64,000 nucleotides of DNA, from positions 4,202,153-4,266,152 of the forward strand of contig VFFE01007724.1 in assembly GCA_008921705.1 (NCBI GenBank), read 5' to 3'. Shown here piece after piece: positions 33,576 through 46,039 of this stretch. This DNA comes from Burhinus oedicnemus (lineage: Eukaryota > Chordata > Aves > Charadriiformes > Burhinidae). Under the pieces are notes generated by a model. That model was not told where the DNA came from, searched no databases, and worked only from the letters and a program-made list of their open reading frames with translations. A program made the position numbers and the translations under genes. The number at the start of each line of letters is the position of its first letter. The first letter of the stretch is position 1.

Positions 33576-35711
33576 ACAGCATTCTCCTTGGGAGTAAGCC
33601 AGGGAAAAGTATCAGCAGCCACATTCACACATATTGCTCAGGGACAAAAGATAGCAATGAGTCCTTCATCACCAGAGTAATCCCAAATGGTATTCACAAG
33701 ATCCATAATAATTTCCTTAATGAGCATTTTTTGAAGAGTGTTTCCTTTCTCAGGAGGAGTTCGTCATTGGAAGAAAAACCTTTAGTAGTTTCAGGAGGGC
33801 AAGTCTCTTCCTTCCATAACCCTGGGGGTGCAGAAGCTGCCCCAAGGTGTCTGCACTCGGTATGGTGGTAGCAAACCCAATATTGGACCTCTAACTCCAA
33901 GAGCTGCTGGTGTTCATATAGACAGTACAAGATGTGAGCCAAAACTCAGTCAAACTGAAAAATGGGCCTGTCACTTTTTTTTTTTTTCCTTTTAAATACT
34001 CTTTTTTTGTCCTCTCGGTCTTTTTAATTCTTCTATCTGCTATTTCTGTCAAAGACAAGATGTGTGCTCTTTATTTGACACAGTCTTTTCAATTCCTCTG
34101 AAAAAAGAGAAGCTGTAGACATATCAGTGCCAGTTACAAAGGACTACAAGAGTGATTCAGTGAAGATCTCTCTGCTGGAGAAGCTCTAGTAGGTGTCACA
34201 CAGCACCAAAAGGAAGGGAGGTTTGGTCTGAGCTCTTTACCTCTGGGAAACTGTCTTCTCTGCAATGATTACAAATCTAGACTTATTTTCCCCATCTTTA
34301 ACCTTGTGACACAAAGAAGTTTCCCAAAAGCAAATGTTCATTCTTCTCTCGTGAAGTACCAGATACTTCTCAAATGCGTATAGGATCTGGACACTGACTT
34401 ACACACTTTTATTTCAATCTCAGACAATACCACCTAGATACTCCAAAATAAACTCTTCATGGCCTGAACTTTTTAAAAGAAAATGTACAGCCATTTGCAG
34501 GAACAGAGCATCTCCCTTGCTTCCTGACTTGATTACAATAGCAAATTTGTGGACTTTGCAAGTACCTCCATGCCCAGAAAGCAGGATCAGTTGCAGGATG
34601 AATTGAGATGCTTGTTCAGATAAGAACAACTCCTTGGCTGGCATCCTTTTTGCTTCAGTCACTCCTAAGAAAATGTGTCAAGAGGTACTTTCATGTGTAA
34701 CATGACATCTCAGCTATGCCATTCCTCAGCTAGCCTTTCTTACATGAGCTAAGGAGACATCTACTTCATGCCAGTAGAAGCAGAACGTTTCACTGTGCTC
34801 CATAAGAATTGTATCATTCTGCTTTGATCCCAATACCTGCTGAGATGCATCACTGTGGCACAGAGCTATGGCATTTTCCAGCAGACGTGAGCAAGCCTGG
34901 TCAAAGTGCCAAACCAACCTCAAGACGTCTAGTGCATCAGCTCTGCCCCGACCTCCCACTCGCATCCCTGCATCTCAGCAACGCGATTAGCAGAAGGCCA
35001 GCACTGAGCTAACCACATCCATGCAGGTTTGGGTGCAATTAGACTGGGGGTAAAACGAGCTACTAACTCTCTGCAGGAGACTGCGACTACATATCCTGAG
35101 AGCGCTGGCCTGTGAGCAGCACTGCAGCAGAGCAGCAGCCCTGCCTGCAGCAGCACACGCTTTGCTCGCAGATGCCACCGCCCTCTGAAGGGACACTGCT
35201 TGGTTCAGTGCTGCTCCCCAAACGAAAGTGGCAGAAGCAGCGGCAGCTGGAGGTCACTGAGCAAGAGAGACTGAGGAGGGAAAAGGGGAAAAGAACGGCG
35301 GTTGCTGAGCCGATGCCTGCCTGCTCCACCTTCTGCTGCTGCTGTTTCCTGGGAGCTGAGGATCAGACCAGCTCTATTTTCAGGATTTAGTTAAAAGTTT
35401 CAGTCACAGGTCATGAATCTTTCAGTTGCAAGAGAGCCTGACTCTTTTTTTCTGCGGGGCAGGAACAAGAGAGCAGCCGCTGTGCTGTGCCTGCCAAGCT
35501 CAATGTTGCCTGGCTGCAGAGCCCAGCTCGGAGCAAGCTGCTTCTTTCATCCAGAGGCCATAAAGATGCTGACACCCTTGAATGTGCACACCAGGGATAT
35601 TCATGCATGGACACACAGAGCTGTCCTTCAGTAGATATTTTCTATGCTCCTGACCAGTGCAAAGTCTCTTCTCCGAGTCCTCTTCAGCCACTGCCTTGCA
35701 AGGGGTAGGAT
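33576..35711. other. Unique non-coding sequence
   Basis: No gene recognised. A T13 run lies at 33975-33987. GC content rises from about 34960 to 35600, with CAG-rich and CTG-rich words (see 35113-35157). Open frames there, for example 35112-35390 (+), encode a charged, glutamine-rich sequence explained by the repeats. Confidence 0.5.
35113..35157 (+). repeat. Imperfect CAG-rich tract
   Basis: GAGCAGCACTGCAGCAGAGC continues as AGCAGCCCTGCCTGCAGCAG. This is an imperfect run of CAG triplets. A complementary CTGCTGCTGCTG run occurs about 180 bp downstream (near 35332-35345). No long pure triplet array is present. Confidence 0.7.
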
Positions 35712-36960
35712 TTCACAGAATCACTGTGAAACTAAAGATCTCCCAACAGGAGCAGAAAAACAGAGGGCTGGGAGGGGGTTCTGCGTCACTGAGCCCAACC
35801 ACAAGCCACCGTTTCATAAGATCCCTTTCATCCAGTGGTGAAGCTGTATCTTAAAACTAGTTTGTTTTTACCTCCCCCTCTTTGTCAAGAGGACTAATTT
35901 AGTGCCTCATTCTTAGAATTTCCAGCCTAAGTTTATCCATGACCCATTTTTACCTATTTGTTCTTATGCCAATGCTGTTCTTGAGTTTAAATAGCTCTTC
36001 TCACTCGCCAGTGTTAACCCTCCTCCCCCCTGCATTTAGAGACAGCCATCCCATCTCTCAAAGCCAAATAAAGGCTGCATTTGCTGCATTTCTGTGCAGC
36101 TGTTCCTATTTTAACAGACCTTTTCTAAGCTTGTGTGCCAGGACTGACTACCTAGTGTTCCAGGTGGGGTCTCATAAGGCCCTGGATCAGTAATGTTCAC
36201 ACTGGGTGCCTGATGCCTCATAGGTTCACAAATTCCTTCTTCAGGGCCCTTCGGTGCACCCCAGAACAGCTAACTTCACTTCCTTCTCCTCTATCATTTC
36301 CGAAAGATATGCCCCATTTCACAGAAATAATGCATGGCATGATTCCCTCAGTGCTCAGCCTTGCTTTTTGTGCGATTACATCCGTCTTCACGCTTCCATC
36401 TGTTCTGCTGCAGCCCTCAAGACCATCCCATTTTTTTAATACGGTTTTCTGGACCTCCACAATTGTGCTAATCCACCCTAATTTCATCTCAGCCACAAAT
36501 GTTAAAGATTCTCCTTTTGTGCCAGGAACATCAGAAATATAAATGCAACCCTAAAGGGACTCCAGGGGCAGCCACTGCACCCCAAGTTTTCCTAAATACA
36601 TTATATACTCTCTCTAACCCTTAAGACATTTCCTGCACAATTCCACTAATCCTCATTTTCTCCAGTTTGACTAATCTTTTCACTGTGTCAAATACTTTGT
36701 AGAAGTCCAGAGAGGTTAAATCTACTGCACTGCTTTTGTCAAGAAAAATCAATTATCTTATCAAATAAAATCAACAAATCCATCTGACACAATATACCTT
36801 TGGTAAAGCTGTATTGCATTCTTCCCTTCAAAGAGAAGTCCTTCTCCTTCGTAAAGCGGTGCGTAACACCGAGGTCAGACAAACCAGCCTTTAGTCGCAT
36901 CAACCACATTTTTCTCTTAAAATATACTAAGCAAGTACTATAACAAAGGGTGACAGGAAC
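35712..36960 (-). mobile_element. Long old CR1/L3-like LINE, minus strand
   Basis: On the plus strand the element begins with the 3' end theme, a TTTCACAGAATCACTG-like start (35713) and GGGCTGGGAGGG ... CACTGAGCCCAACC (35766-35802). It then follows the antisense order of an old CR1-clade ORF2. Recognisable phrases are GTTCCAGGTGGGGTCTCATA (36159) and TCACTGTGTCAAATACTTTG then TAGAAGTCCAGAG (36680-36712), the latter antisense to an LDFYKVFDTVK-like reverse transcriptase box. CAATTATCTTATCAAATAAA (36750) and TTTGGTAAAGCTGTATTGCA (36799) follow. It is about 1.25 kb, the longest CR1-type remnant in the window, badly diverged and without an intact frame. The upstream boundary near 36960 is approximate. 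Confidence 0.65.
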
Positions 36961-37794
36961 AGTGCCCCATCTGGAGACAGATTCCCTACGTATTGGCTCC
37001 AGCAAAGCCACAGCAGAATAGCAGGTAACCTCTATTACCTGCTTTTCTACTTTTTTCATGTTTGGAGTTTTCTACATTCTTTACTTCAAAAGTGGTTTGA
37101 AATCAGGCTTCTACAGTGTCAAAGTGCAGAATCAGGGGTTTAGCAATCGAACAGACCACGTTCTAGAAAAATAATGTAAGACCAGTGGAAACAAAATGCT
37201 ATATCTTTTCCCGTGGCAATTAGGGAATGTATTCCTTAAAACAGGCCAGAGAATTGCAAAGTGCATAGAAGCAGGTGATTAGAAATGAAATAAAATTGAT
37301 AATATTACATGTATTTTGCTTGTAGTTTGATCCAAAGGCTTCTGGATGGTGCTGCTAACAGGCTATTAGACATTCACAGCATTCTGGCTGGGGATCTAAT
37401 TCTTAAGCATCTCTATATCCTTTGGTCACTCATGGAAAAGGACCTGGATTTGGGGACCTGATAGGCTCCTATGTGCTAAATTTATGTTAGCAAGTTATTC
37501 ATATTAACATCTTTTCTCTCCCTTGTTGTCCCTCCTCCCTTTCACCAAGGAATTCCTTTTTCTTTGCTCAGCCAGGGCAGCTTTATGACTTTTCCCCCTC
37601 AAACCTCTGGTGCCTCACCTTGTTTTGGTGATGTTACCATCCCTTAGGATGGCCAGGAGTGATTGTATCCTGCCAGATAATAAACAGCACCAGCTTTTCA
37701 TAGATCTAGTCCATGAGTAAGCCCTAAAGAGAACATTAGCCCGCGTGACATACGGTTTATCTGAGGGAGGAAGATGGGGGCAGAGGAGGGCAGA
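36961..37794. other. Unique non-coding sequence
   Basis: No gene or repeat recognised between the old LINE and the MIR-like fragment that follows. Confidence 0.45.
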
Positions 37795-37910
37795 AGGCCC
37801 TGAGCTGGAGAGGTTTCAGTCCCAGAAATGCCGTGCCTTGCACAGGTCACATCAGATCTTTATACTTTGTTTTTGCTTTCTCATGGCTGATGATACACTC
37901 TTGAGCTTGC
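37795..37910 (+). repeat. Possible MIR-like SINE fragment
   Basis: TTTCAGTCCCAGAAATGCCG, then CCTTGCACAGGTCACATC (37834-37851) and GCTTTCTCATGGCTGATGAT (37875) follow the MIR order 'ggttcaaatcccagctctgcc ... ccttgggcaagtcact ... tttcctcatctgtaaaatgatgat'. Diverged and partial. Confidence 0.45.
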
Positions 37911-39221
37911 CCCTTACTACGCCCTTCATTCAGCACGGCCCTTGGCCAGGGCTCTGCATCTCATCCTCCCTCCTCATTTTTAGCATCCATGATGACATAG
38001 ATGTAGGAACACCAAGGCCGTTTAAATAGCTACTGAGACAGACCTCCAAGCCGTACTGTACAGGACTGCAATATGGCATTTTACTAACTACATACAAGCA
38101 ATAAAGTTGACGAGTTAATGAAAATTAAGAAAAATAAGGGCATTTCACTCGAGCTGTTCTAGGACCGTCTCAAACAGCCTTGCATGGACAATTAATCTCC
38201 TACTCCTATTATAAAAAAATAAAATGAACGGCCAGTGAACGGAATTAGAAGAGAAAGGGATGAAACCAAAACATGATTATTATCAAAGACCAGAGTCCAG
38301 TTGAAAGTTCAGACAAATTTGAACTTAGTGGCAAAGAAAACCCCACTTCATTTTCTCTATTTCACAAAACAGTTTTATGAATCTAGTAAGGAAATTTTAG
38401 CAAATCTGATTATGCAGGGAAAAAAGCCCTTGTCATAATTAATCCAATTCAGAAATCAGATGCCAGCAAAGGGGGAAATTTCCTTCTCATTTATATTCCT
38501 GTCAACCCACTGAAATCAGAAGGACTTCAGGAAAATTTAAGACTTCCTTTGTAAAACTATATTGCTTGACAGTAACTGGGCTCATACTTACATTTAGGTG
38601 GTTCTCCCATCGTAACCAAATGTTATTGAGTGTTATTATTAAACAGACAAAAAATCTCTGGGGCAAAATCCCACTTCAGGATTTAAGTTTTTAAGAGCAA
38701 AATGCATTTGTACATCTAGAGTCAAGAATTATAGCAGACAGTAGTAATTATACAGTGGAGAATATATCTCATATATATCATACCAAATATATAAACGCAG
38801 AATCTTGATCCTCTATTTCATTAAAAATGTCTATATTAAAAATTAATGGCATGAAATTTCTTCACAATGTCTCAAATATTTCATATGGGCCAGGGAATGT
38901 TCTAGTAGCTAAAATATCAAGAGGCTACTGAAATAAAACACATGAATAACTTTGGACAGACAGTGTCTTTTTGTTCAGCAGTTATACAGCTCTTGACACA
39001 ATGGAGCAGTCCCTGAAAGGACCGAGCCGTCCAAAATAATTAAGGCATGTGATTGATTTCTTTGCAAAAGAGAGGAAAGAAAAACCAGATCTTCAGCTTT
39101 TGGACTCAGACCTGTATTCCTCATCGCGGTGTGTGGGAGAGACATCACTTGCTACTGGTCTGCTGACACTGGGTTCCTAATTGGCTCCAGATCAACAATC
39201 CTTCATGTTATTCCAGGTTCA
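37911..39221. other. Unique non-coding sequence, AT-rich
   Basis: No gene recognised. 38740-38900 is especially AT-rich, with ATATAT words and no clear repeat family. Confidence 0.45.
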
Positions 39222-39325
39222 GCAAGGCCAAATTCTGCCCGTTTCCACTGGCGCAAGTAGGAGTAACCCTATTGACCACTGGGGAGTTGCTCTGTATTTA
39301 CACAGGTGGAGCCGAGAACTGAATT
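39222..39325. repeat. Palindromic dispersed repeat, near-complete copy
   Basis: The arms are CAAATTCTGCCCGTTTCCAC (about 39230) continuing GGCGCAAGTAGGAGTAACC, and an opposing GAGTTGCTCTGTATTTACAC then AGGTGGAGCCGAGAACTGAA (to about 39323). These are imperfect inverted complements around a short centre near 39272. It shares its arm and centre words with 5109-5190 and 41730-41850. The structure fits an old palindromic MITE-like repeat. No transposase or named family is assigned. Confidence 0.55.
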
Positions 39326-41729
39326 ATGTCTCAATTTCATTACCTCTTTGAAAGGTATAATTTGGATCTCCTCTTGCTTGAAAACCTATCTTGACAAACG
39401 TGCGCAAGTACCTCATTACTGACCTCATATATGAGCACAGCCCCTGCTTTGGCTTCCCCCTGAGTTTTTCTATAGAGAAAAGAGGGGTGGCAGCAGCAAT
39501 GCCACCGCAGGCGCTGCCGGCTGCCGGGCCCTGCATCGGCACGCACCCACGCCACTGCCCACGAGGGCACAACTCTGCCCCTCACCGACAGGGAAGTTAC
39601 TCTTTTTTGGGACAGCTTGTCACACAGGTATTTTCAGCCCTGCAAGTATGCAAGGCAGATGCCCATCACTGACGCAGGGCATGGAGGTTCTTGCACCCTG
39701 CGGTCTGGGGGAGGTTTCAGTGCACTCTTCGCTAGGAAAGGCTATGCCGAGCTCAGGCAGGAAGCCTGGGAAAGCAAAGCCCCATTGCAGGGAGCTTGAT
39801 GCTCCAGGGCCATCCTCGCCATCCCCAACATCCTCCCAGCGCTCCTCTGCCTCAGCTACAACATACAATGCCCCACGCACACCCGCGGGGAGAGAGCAAA
39901 CCGTGCGGCAATACCAGGTGGCACCTTTCATGCTTGGTGGGTGCCCCTCGAGCTCTTCACAGCTTAAGAGACCTCCCTGCTCACATGGGCTTCCCCACCC
40001 TTTTTGTACCAGCCAGCAATTGAACCTCACCAGAGCAGGGGTTTTGCGTTGGACCAAGAGGCACAGATACTTTGCTTGTTAGGTGGACTGGCTCCTGTTA
40101 GCATTAGCAAGATGGCTGAGGGCCTGTTGTTCTAGCGCAGTTATTTACCTCCGCTCTGCAGACAAGGCGATGTGTCAAGAGAGCCAGGCAGGCTCTCCAA
40201 GGAGTCGCTGTTCCTTTGCTGAGGAATTATATTAGCTTGCTGCTGGAGGCTGAGCGTGGCTTAAGCCCACCAGCCTAGCAGAGGATAACGAGCTAGCTGA
40301 GCGCAGCAGCGAGGAGGGTGATGCAGGAGCCAGTGGGCAGCAGAGGTAAAGAAGGGAGAGAGTTGGTGTCGTCCTTTGTGCAAAATAGTGGCAGCTCTGG
40401 GGAGGAAGGGAGGCAAGGGAAATAGACATGCTGCGTGAGATAAACAGGACCCTGGGGATGTTTGTTCCTGCACTATCAGATCCGTCACGCTTCCCCCTCA
40501 AGGGGTGTTGCATTTCCAGGGATTGGGGTTTTTTACTAGTTTACTTGCACCAAGAGGTATTTGAAATATGAGCGTGAAAACTAGGCAAAGAAAATACATC
40601 CTTCTCGCGGTGGCAGTGAGTGGGAGGAGGGTGGATCAGAGGAGTGAGCCAAGGGCTGGAGATGCAGCATGCGCCTCTGTGTGTGTGTGCGTGCGTGTGT
40701 ACGGGAGGCACATCAGGGTGCTTTTATCTTTAAGCACAGGCAGCTGAGGCCAAAATGCCACCCCCAGAGCCTGATGCTGCAACATCCAGCTGGTCACACT
40801 GGAGCTGGGGCATATAGTTGCCAAAGTAAAGAGTTTCTGGGGCTGTTTTTTCAGGTTCGTTTTATTCACTCACCATTAAAACATAGCTGGTTTCTGTAGT
40901 CTAAAGCTCCTGCTGGGAGCCCCTGCAAGAGAAGGATAAGATTTGTGTGCTGTTGGGCAAATCCTCACGCGGTGCTTTTTTGCTAAGGGTATGGCCCCTC
41001 ATGCCAGTAGGGATGAACTCCACAGCTTGCAGTCACTCTTCTGTGCTTCTCTTAGAGTCCACAGTTTAGAGTCAAGGTTATTTCTAAAAGTCCCAAAATA
41101 GAGCAAGTACAGGCACAAAATTGTAGAAAATCTACTTAAAACTTCTCAGAGCAGAGAAAAGGTCAGATTACAGGTGTATTTATGGACAAGTTGTTCCTTT
41201 TTCTTTTTTTCTGTTTTTAAAATTACTTAAAGAGAAATAATGAAACATTACTTCAATGGGCATAATAAGTATAAAATAATTCAAACAGATGCAAACAAAT
41301 AACATTAGGTAATTAAAAACAGAGATAAGTCACTGGCTAAATTCCTCTGGAGTCCTCTTCACTTCAGCCTTTGATGATACACTAATATTTTTGCATATGC
41401 AAGATTGAAAAATGTGTCAGAAAGGATGGAAAAAAGAGATCTCTGTTATCAGTGAAAAAATGTGTGTTTATGCCAAAGGAGTATCGTCCCTGTAGCCTGT
41501 GTTACAGGCAAAGCTTTATCATTCTACCTTTTTCTTCTTGCAATGCATCTTCTTGGTTTCTAACTACCACTTTTTTTCCCTGAAGTCATTTATCCATGAG
41601 CATGTCCTGTGTCCTCAGCTGTTGTGATGGTGGGGAAGAAGTGGCAGCTTTGTACAGGGGCTGTAAGTTTTTCACAGGGGTGAGATAACTTTGTACGAAA
41701 CCTGTATATCTTTGGAGATGTATGTTTAA
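39326..41729. other. Unique non-coding sequence, partly GC-rich
   Basis: 39480-40060 is GC-rich and open in several frames on both strands (about 145 codons each). Overlapping long frames on opposite strands are typical of GC-rich non-coding DNA, and no domain is recognised. A GT-rich microsatellite lies at 40679-40700. Confidence 0.45.
40679..40700. repeat. GT-rich microsatellite
   Basis: Five GT units are followed by interrupted GC/GT units, a typical short imperfect (GT)n tract. Confidence 0.85.
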
Positions 41730-41850
41730 GACCAAGCGTTGCCCTCAGTGGTATAAATCCCAAACAACTCTGCTGCAGTAAATACAGTCAAATCCCCCTG
41801 GTCACCCCAGATTTATACAGGAAAACTGAGGAAAGATTTTGGACCTTGGT
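41730..41850. repeat. Palindromic dispersed repeat, diverged copy
   Basis: CCCTCAGTGGTATAAATCCC followed by AAACAACTC (about 41742-41770) is opposed by CACCCCAGATTTATACAGGA then AAACTGAGGAAAGATTTTGG (to about 41843). The halves share inverted 'ctcag..gtataaatc..aactc' arms. It belongs by eye with the copies at 5109 and 39222. Confidence 0.45.
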
Positions 41851-42879
41851 GAATTTTTGATATTCACAACCATAAATCCTCTGCTAGTAGTTTCAGCAAT
41901 AGCCACACACCCTGTGGCAGCGTGCCCCGGTGTGGGTTAAGCCCCTCTGAGTACCTGCTACAGACTATAGGTCAATAAAATTAAAAAGCGGCACCTTGTG
42001 AGAGGTTTCTCCTGTCCCTGCCAGCACGTTTTCTCCAAGCAGGCTGGGCTTTGAACTCAGCCCAGGCAATGTCCCTCCTGCTCCTCGGTGGCAGTGAAGC
42101 TGCCACCAAAACCCTTCTTCACCCTCCACCACCCGCAGCATCCCATATAAGCGTCCATGGCAATCACAGACACAAAAGCCAGGGATATCAAGACAGGGGA
42201 CATCAAGATAGGGCTGGGAGAAATGGAAGAAAAATTCCCAAGTCTTTTCTCCCGCCCTGTTCCCAGGCTCGGCACAGCCCTGAACCGTCCCGGAGGGCGC
42301 AAACCCCCAGCTCCATGCACAGTCCCGCTCACGCACAGCACATCCCAGCGTTAACACGGAGGCCACTGCTGTCTCCACAACCTGAGAGGAGGTGAGGACC
42401 CATCGCGGGTGAGCGTGTTATTCTGCCCTTCCCGCACAGGCATGCCTCTGCACACCTCTGCAGCTAAAAGGCGGCTGCTGATGCTCATGCCAGAGCAAGT
42501 ATCGGGAGATGTGTTGCTTGTCCTCAATTTAAGAAAACTGAGGGAGGCCTATGGAGTCAGTGAAGCTGTGACAGCTCTGCTGAGACCTTGATGGCTCTGA
42601 CATCTTGGACACCTAGGAAAAACAGCCTTTCCTTCTGGTTGCCTTTTAGTCCAGCAAAGAAAAGTGAAATGGCTGTGAGATGGCTGTGAGGACACCGCAA
42701 GGGAGGTTGTGCATTCAGCAGCAGATGTATGTGACCAGCAACATACAGCATAAAACCCACTGCACAATCCAGAGGCTACTTAGGCAGTTTTAGGCTCTTG
42801 CTATTCGGAAGTTGAAGTTTATCAGCAAGACAGCAGCAACATAAGCTTAAGGCTGAATTTCAGTTGTCTTCTTTCAGTT
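41851..42879. other. Unique non-coding sequence
   Basis: No gene recognised. 42180-42212 contains a weak imperfect duplication of a GACATCAAGATAGG-like word. Frames of 114-137 codons overlap on both strands with no domain. Confidence 0.45.
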
Positions 42880-43015
42880 CTCAAGCAAAGCTCACGAAAC
42901 ACTTTAGAAAGACAGAGGATTATTCTTGGCTTACAGACGGGAAAACTGAGGCACAGGGCTACAAAATGGCATCTCCGCTGTGCAGATCCTGACTCCCAGG
43001 CTATTTACCTGTCTG
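42880..43015 (-). repeat. MIR-like SINE fragment
   Basis: GGCTTACAGACGGGAAAACT followed by GAGGCACAGGGC (42929-42960) is a strong match to the minus-strand MIR core 'ttttacagatgggaaaactgaggcacaga'. The following CAGATCCTGACTCCCAGGCT fits the distal 'ccaggattcgaacccag' part. The element is partial. Confidence 0.65.
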
Positions 43016-46000
43016 CTTCTGTCATTGCTTCATTGAAAACTCCCCTCACCGGATCACAGCAGAGTCCCCTTCCCTCCCCCTTTCCATGCTCTCTCCACAA
43101 CTTGATCTTTCACACCTGGAGTGCCAAGCTTAGCATACAGCACCAAATCATCAAAGAAACCCAAACAGGCATTTCACTGATTCAAAAGACCTTTCAAAAA
43201 GAGAGAGAACAGAAATAGAAGCATGAGCTTCATCAGAGAAGTGACTATTCCACCAAAGCAAAGCAGCAGCTGAGTAAAGAATAAAAGGAAGAACAGATTA
43301 AAGGAGATACTTGAATCCTGAAGAAAGGCAAGCACTGCATAGCAAATGATTTGCAGGGGGGTGGAAAAAAGGCAAGGAAAGAATTATCTAGCACTATCTT
43401 GCTAAAGTTGCTGGAGAAGTAATATTAACATAGGAATAGGAAAGTGTGGATGGAAAAAGCCATCGAGAGTTGATGGAGAAACAGCTAGGCACTGTATGTA
43501 AAATCAGAGAGCATCTAAGTGGCCAATTTGGTTTTTCTGTGAAAGGTGAATAGCACAATGCATTATCCATCACAAAGCAAGGAAATCACAGCACTGTTGA
43601 TTGGAGCAGTGCTTCAGGAAATTATTGAACAAGCAAGAAACAACCTCTGATCACGGCATTCCAGGAGAGGAGTAAATTTGGAGAATTGCACACAGAGCTT
43701 AGACCAACATGGGCTGCAAATGTTTGAACAGTAATCCATTGCTTAACAAATGGGAAAGCAGCAGGCAGCAATTGCTGCTCAGCAGAACTGGTCAGAGCAG
43801 GAAACCATCTTTGCCCGACAGTTGCACACAAAATCAGGCTTTGAAAGCACTGGTACCGGGACCCAAACTGAGGAGAGTAAAATCACCGAAGCGTGAAATC
43901 CTGTTGGAATTACTCAACGCTTGCGCTGGAGACTGGCCCCAGCAGCTGGGTGTGCATCCTCAGATACATATTTTACTAGCCTTTAAGCAGTAAACATTCG
44001 CTGGGCCCAGCAAACAGCATTGTGTAAGCAGCCTGGCTTGTTGGATTCTGTTTTGTCGCTGTTCAAACTTACAGCCAATCTTCAGTGATTTACTGAGGAT
44101 TGGGCACACCAGAAATCATTTAATTTCATCATCTCTGCCAAAAGAATTCAATAGCTTACACTACCCACCATTGTGAAAGATGCTCTTTGAGCCTGGATTT
44201 CCCCACCGGGTAATAAAAGGCTGCCTGACCTGTATCTGAGCAGAAAACATACTGAAGTCAGTGAAGTGGCCCCTATTTGCACCACCAGAAGCAGTCTAAA
44301 GAGGAAAAAGGTTTATTCTGATGTATTTGCTGATAACTGTCTGAGGTACGTCCCATCTCCACTGCTCCTCAATACCACCGAGGACTAGGCATTGTTGCAG
44401 TACGTGGAAGCTTTGATGTTTCTGAAAATTAGCTGTGCTTTATGAAATACTTGCTCTAGGTAACATCCCAACTGGCAAGTATTAATTGACTGGCACATCT
44501 AGAAGTGCAAGGAAACAGTAAGCTCTTGGAGATGGAAAGGAGAGTAAAGGAAGAGTTAACCAGTCTTTATTTTTGCCAGCAAGTATACATACTCTGTTCC
44601 CCATCCGCCCCCATAAAGTCTGAAATGTAGCAGATGTTTTGAGAACAGCTAGCCTGATCTATCAGCCTCTATATAAATGAAGGTTGAGTTAGTGAAGAAG
44701 AAGGCAGAATAATGTTTACAAGAGAAGTGCAAGAAGATTTCCGACACCTGGGCAACTTAATGATGGCAGATGGCAAAAGCTGAAGGCAAAGAGAAGGAGC
44801 AAAGCGCACCAGCAGCTGTTGAACAAATGGGGAGTAGAAAGGCCTCCGCTGAAACTGTGCAGGAAGAATTTAATACCAGCAGTTCTGTAAGAATGATAGT
44901 GCAAATATGCAAAGAGGAGCCTGTGTTTTAACTCCTCAGACAACTATCGTCAAAAGTACCCAATGGATTGTCAAGCAAGGAGATTTTCACAGCAAGAAGC
45001 CATCTATTTGCATCAAATACTGTCAGCCTGCAAAGCAGCAACTTCTGGGTCATTTAACAACACTCCAGATGTAGTTATTTTCTCCTAGGCAAGTGGCTCA
45101 AAAAGAGCTATGCAAGAAAAAAGACAGAGTCAGCATATAAAGGGGGACAATCAAGCAGCATGTAGAAGTGATTAGTTAGTCAGTGTAATATAACTCATTA
45201 AATGAACAGATTTCCAGGACACTTGGGTGTCCTGTGGTTCACAGCGTGAGAGAGACTGCAAGACTATGGCCAAACACAGGGTTGCATTCCACCATCAGTA
45301 AACAAGTGATTTCTGACTTTATGCTAAAGAGAATAGTTTCTGACTAGTCACCCAGGACAGCCCGGCTGAGTGTTTTCCTGTGGTGACACATCAGCTATTG
45401 CACCCTGAAGTTGTAGAAGACACAGGTGCTGCCTGTTTTACCACAGGAAAAAGAATGGAGACCAGCCAGAGCTGGAATTGCAGGGACTGACATCAACTGG
45501 CTTTCTTTATAATTCTTGCATTTAAAAGACAAAGGTAGGATTAATGCCTGTAGCCAAGATCACCACTAGGAATTTATCTTCCCCCATGCTGGACTCACCC
45601 TTTCTAGGGAGTAGCTGCCATCTGCAAAGCTCAGTTCTGAGTTCAAGCTCCACAAAGCCCAAGAGTATCTAGATGCATAAGGCGGATTTTGACCACTTTT
45701 GAAGGATCCTTCTCCTTGTTAAGACTAATTTTCATTTACGCTGTAATTATACATAATACAACCCGTTACCTGCCATGCATATCACATCTGTAGCTCTGCC
45801 AAGCTAACACTGCATTGGCTGCTGACACTTTACAGAGGGACCCAACATGGAAGAACCATCATTCCTGCGATTCCTTTAATACGCAATTAACGCCAAGTAT
45901 CTATGGATTAGTGAGACTCCTTGCTGCTGTTTGAAAAAGACTCAGCAAGTGAGTAGAAAGAATGCTGTCTGATAGGTATGCAACTTCAAAACAAATTCAT

Positions 46001-46039
46001 ACTGTTCCTAGAGAATTTGTCACCGCAGGGGAAGAAAAG
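43016..46039. other. Unique non-coding sequence
   Basis: A purine-rich stretch at about 43180-43480 lacks a recognisable family. 44225-44312 holds CATACTGAAGTCAGTGAAGT and GGCCCCTATTTGCACCACC, which loosely match the palindromic repeat family seen at 39222 and may be a fourth fragment. Otherwise nothing is recognised. Confidence 0.4.

Noticed and set aside
35112..35390. 92-codon plus-strand frame rich in Gln, Lys and Arg
   Set aside because: Its composition follows from the CAG-rich tract and GC-rich DNA. No homology was recognised.
39620..40082. Two overlapping frames of about 145 codons on opposite strands
   Set aside because: Both are open because the DNA is GC-rich and stop codons are rare. 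Neither has a domain, and mutual overlap argues against both being real.
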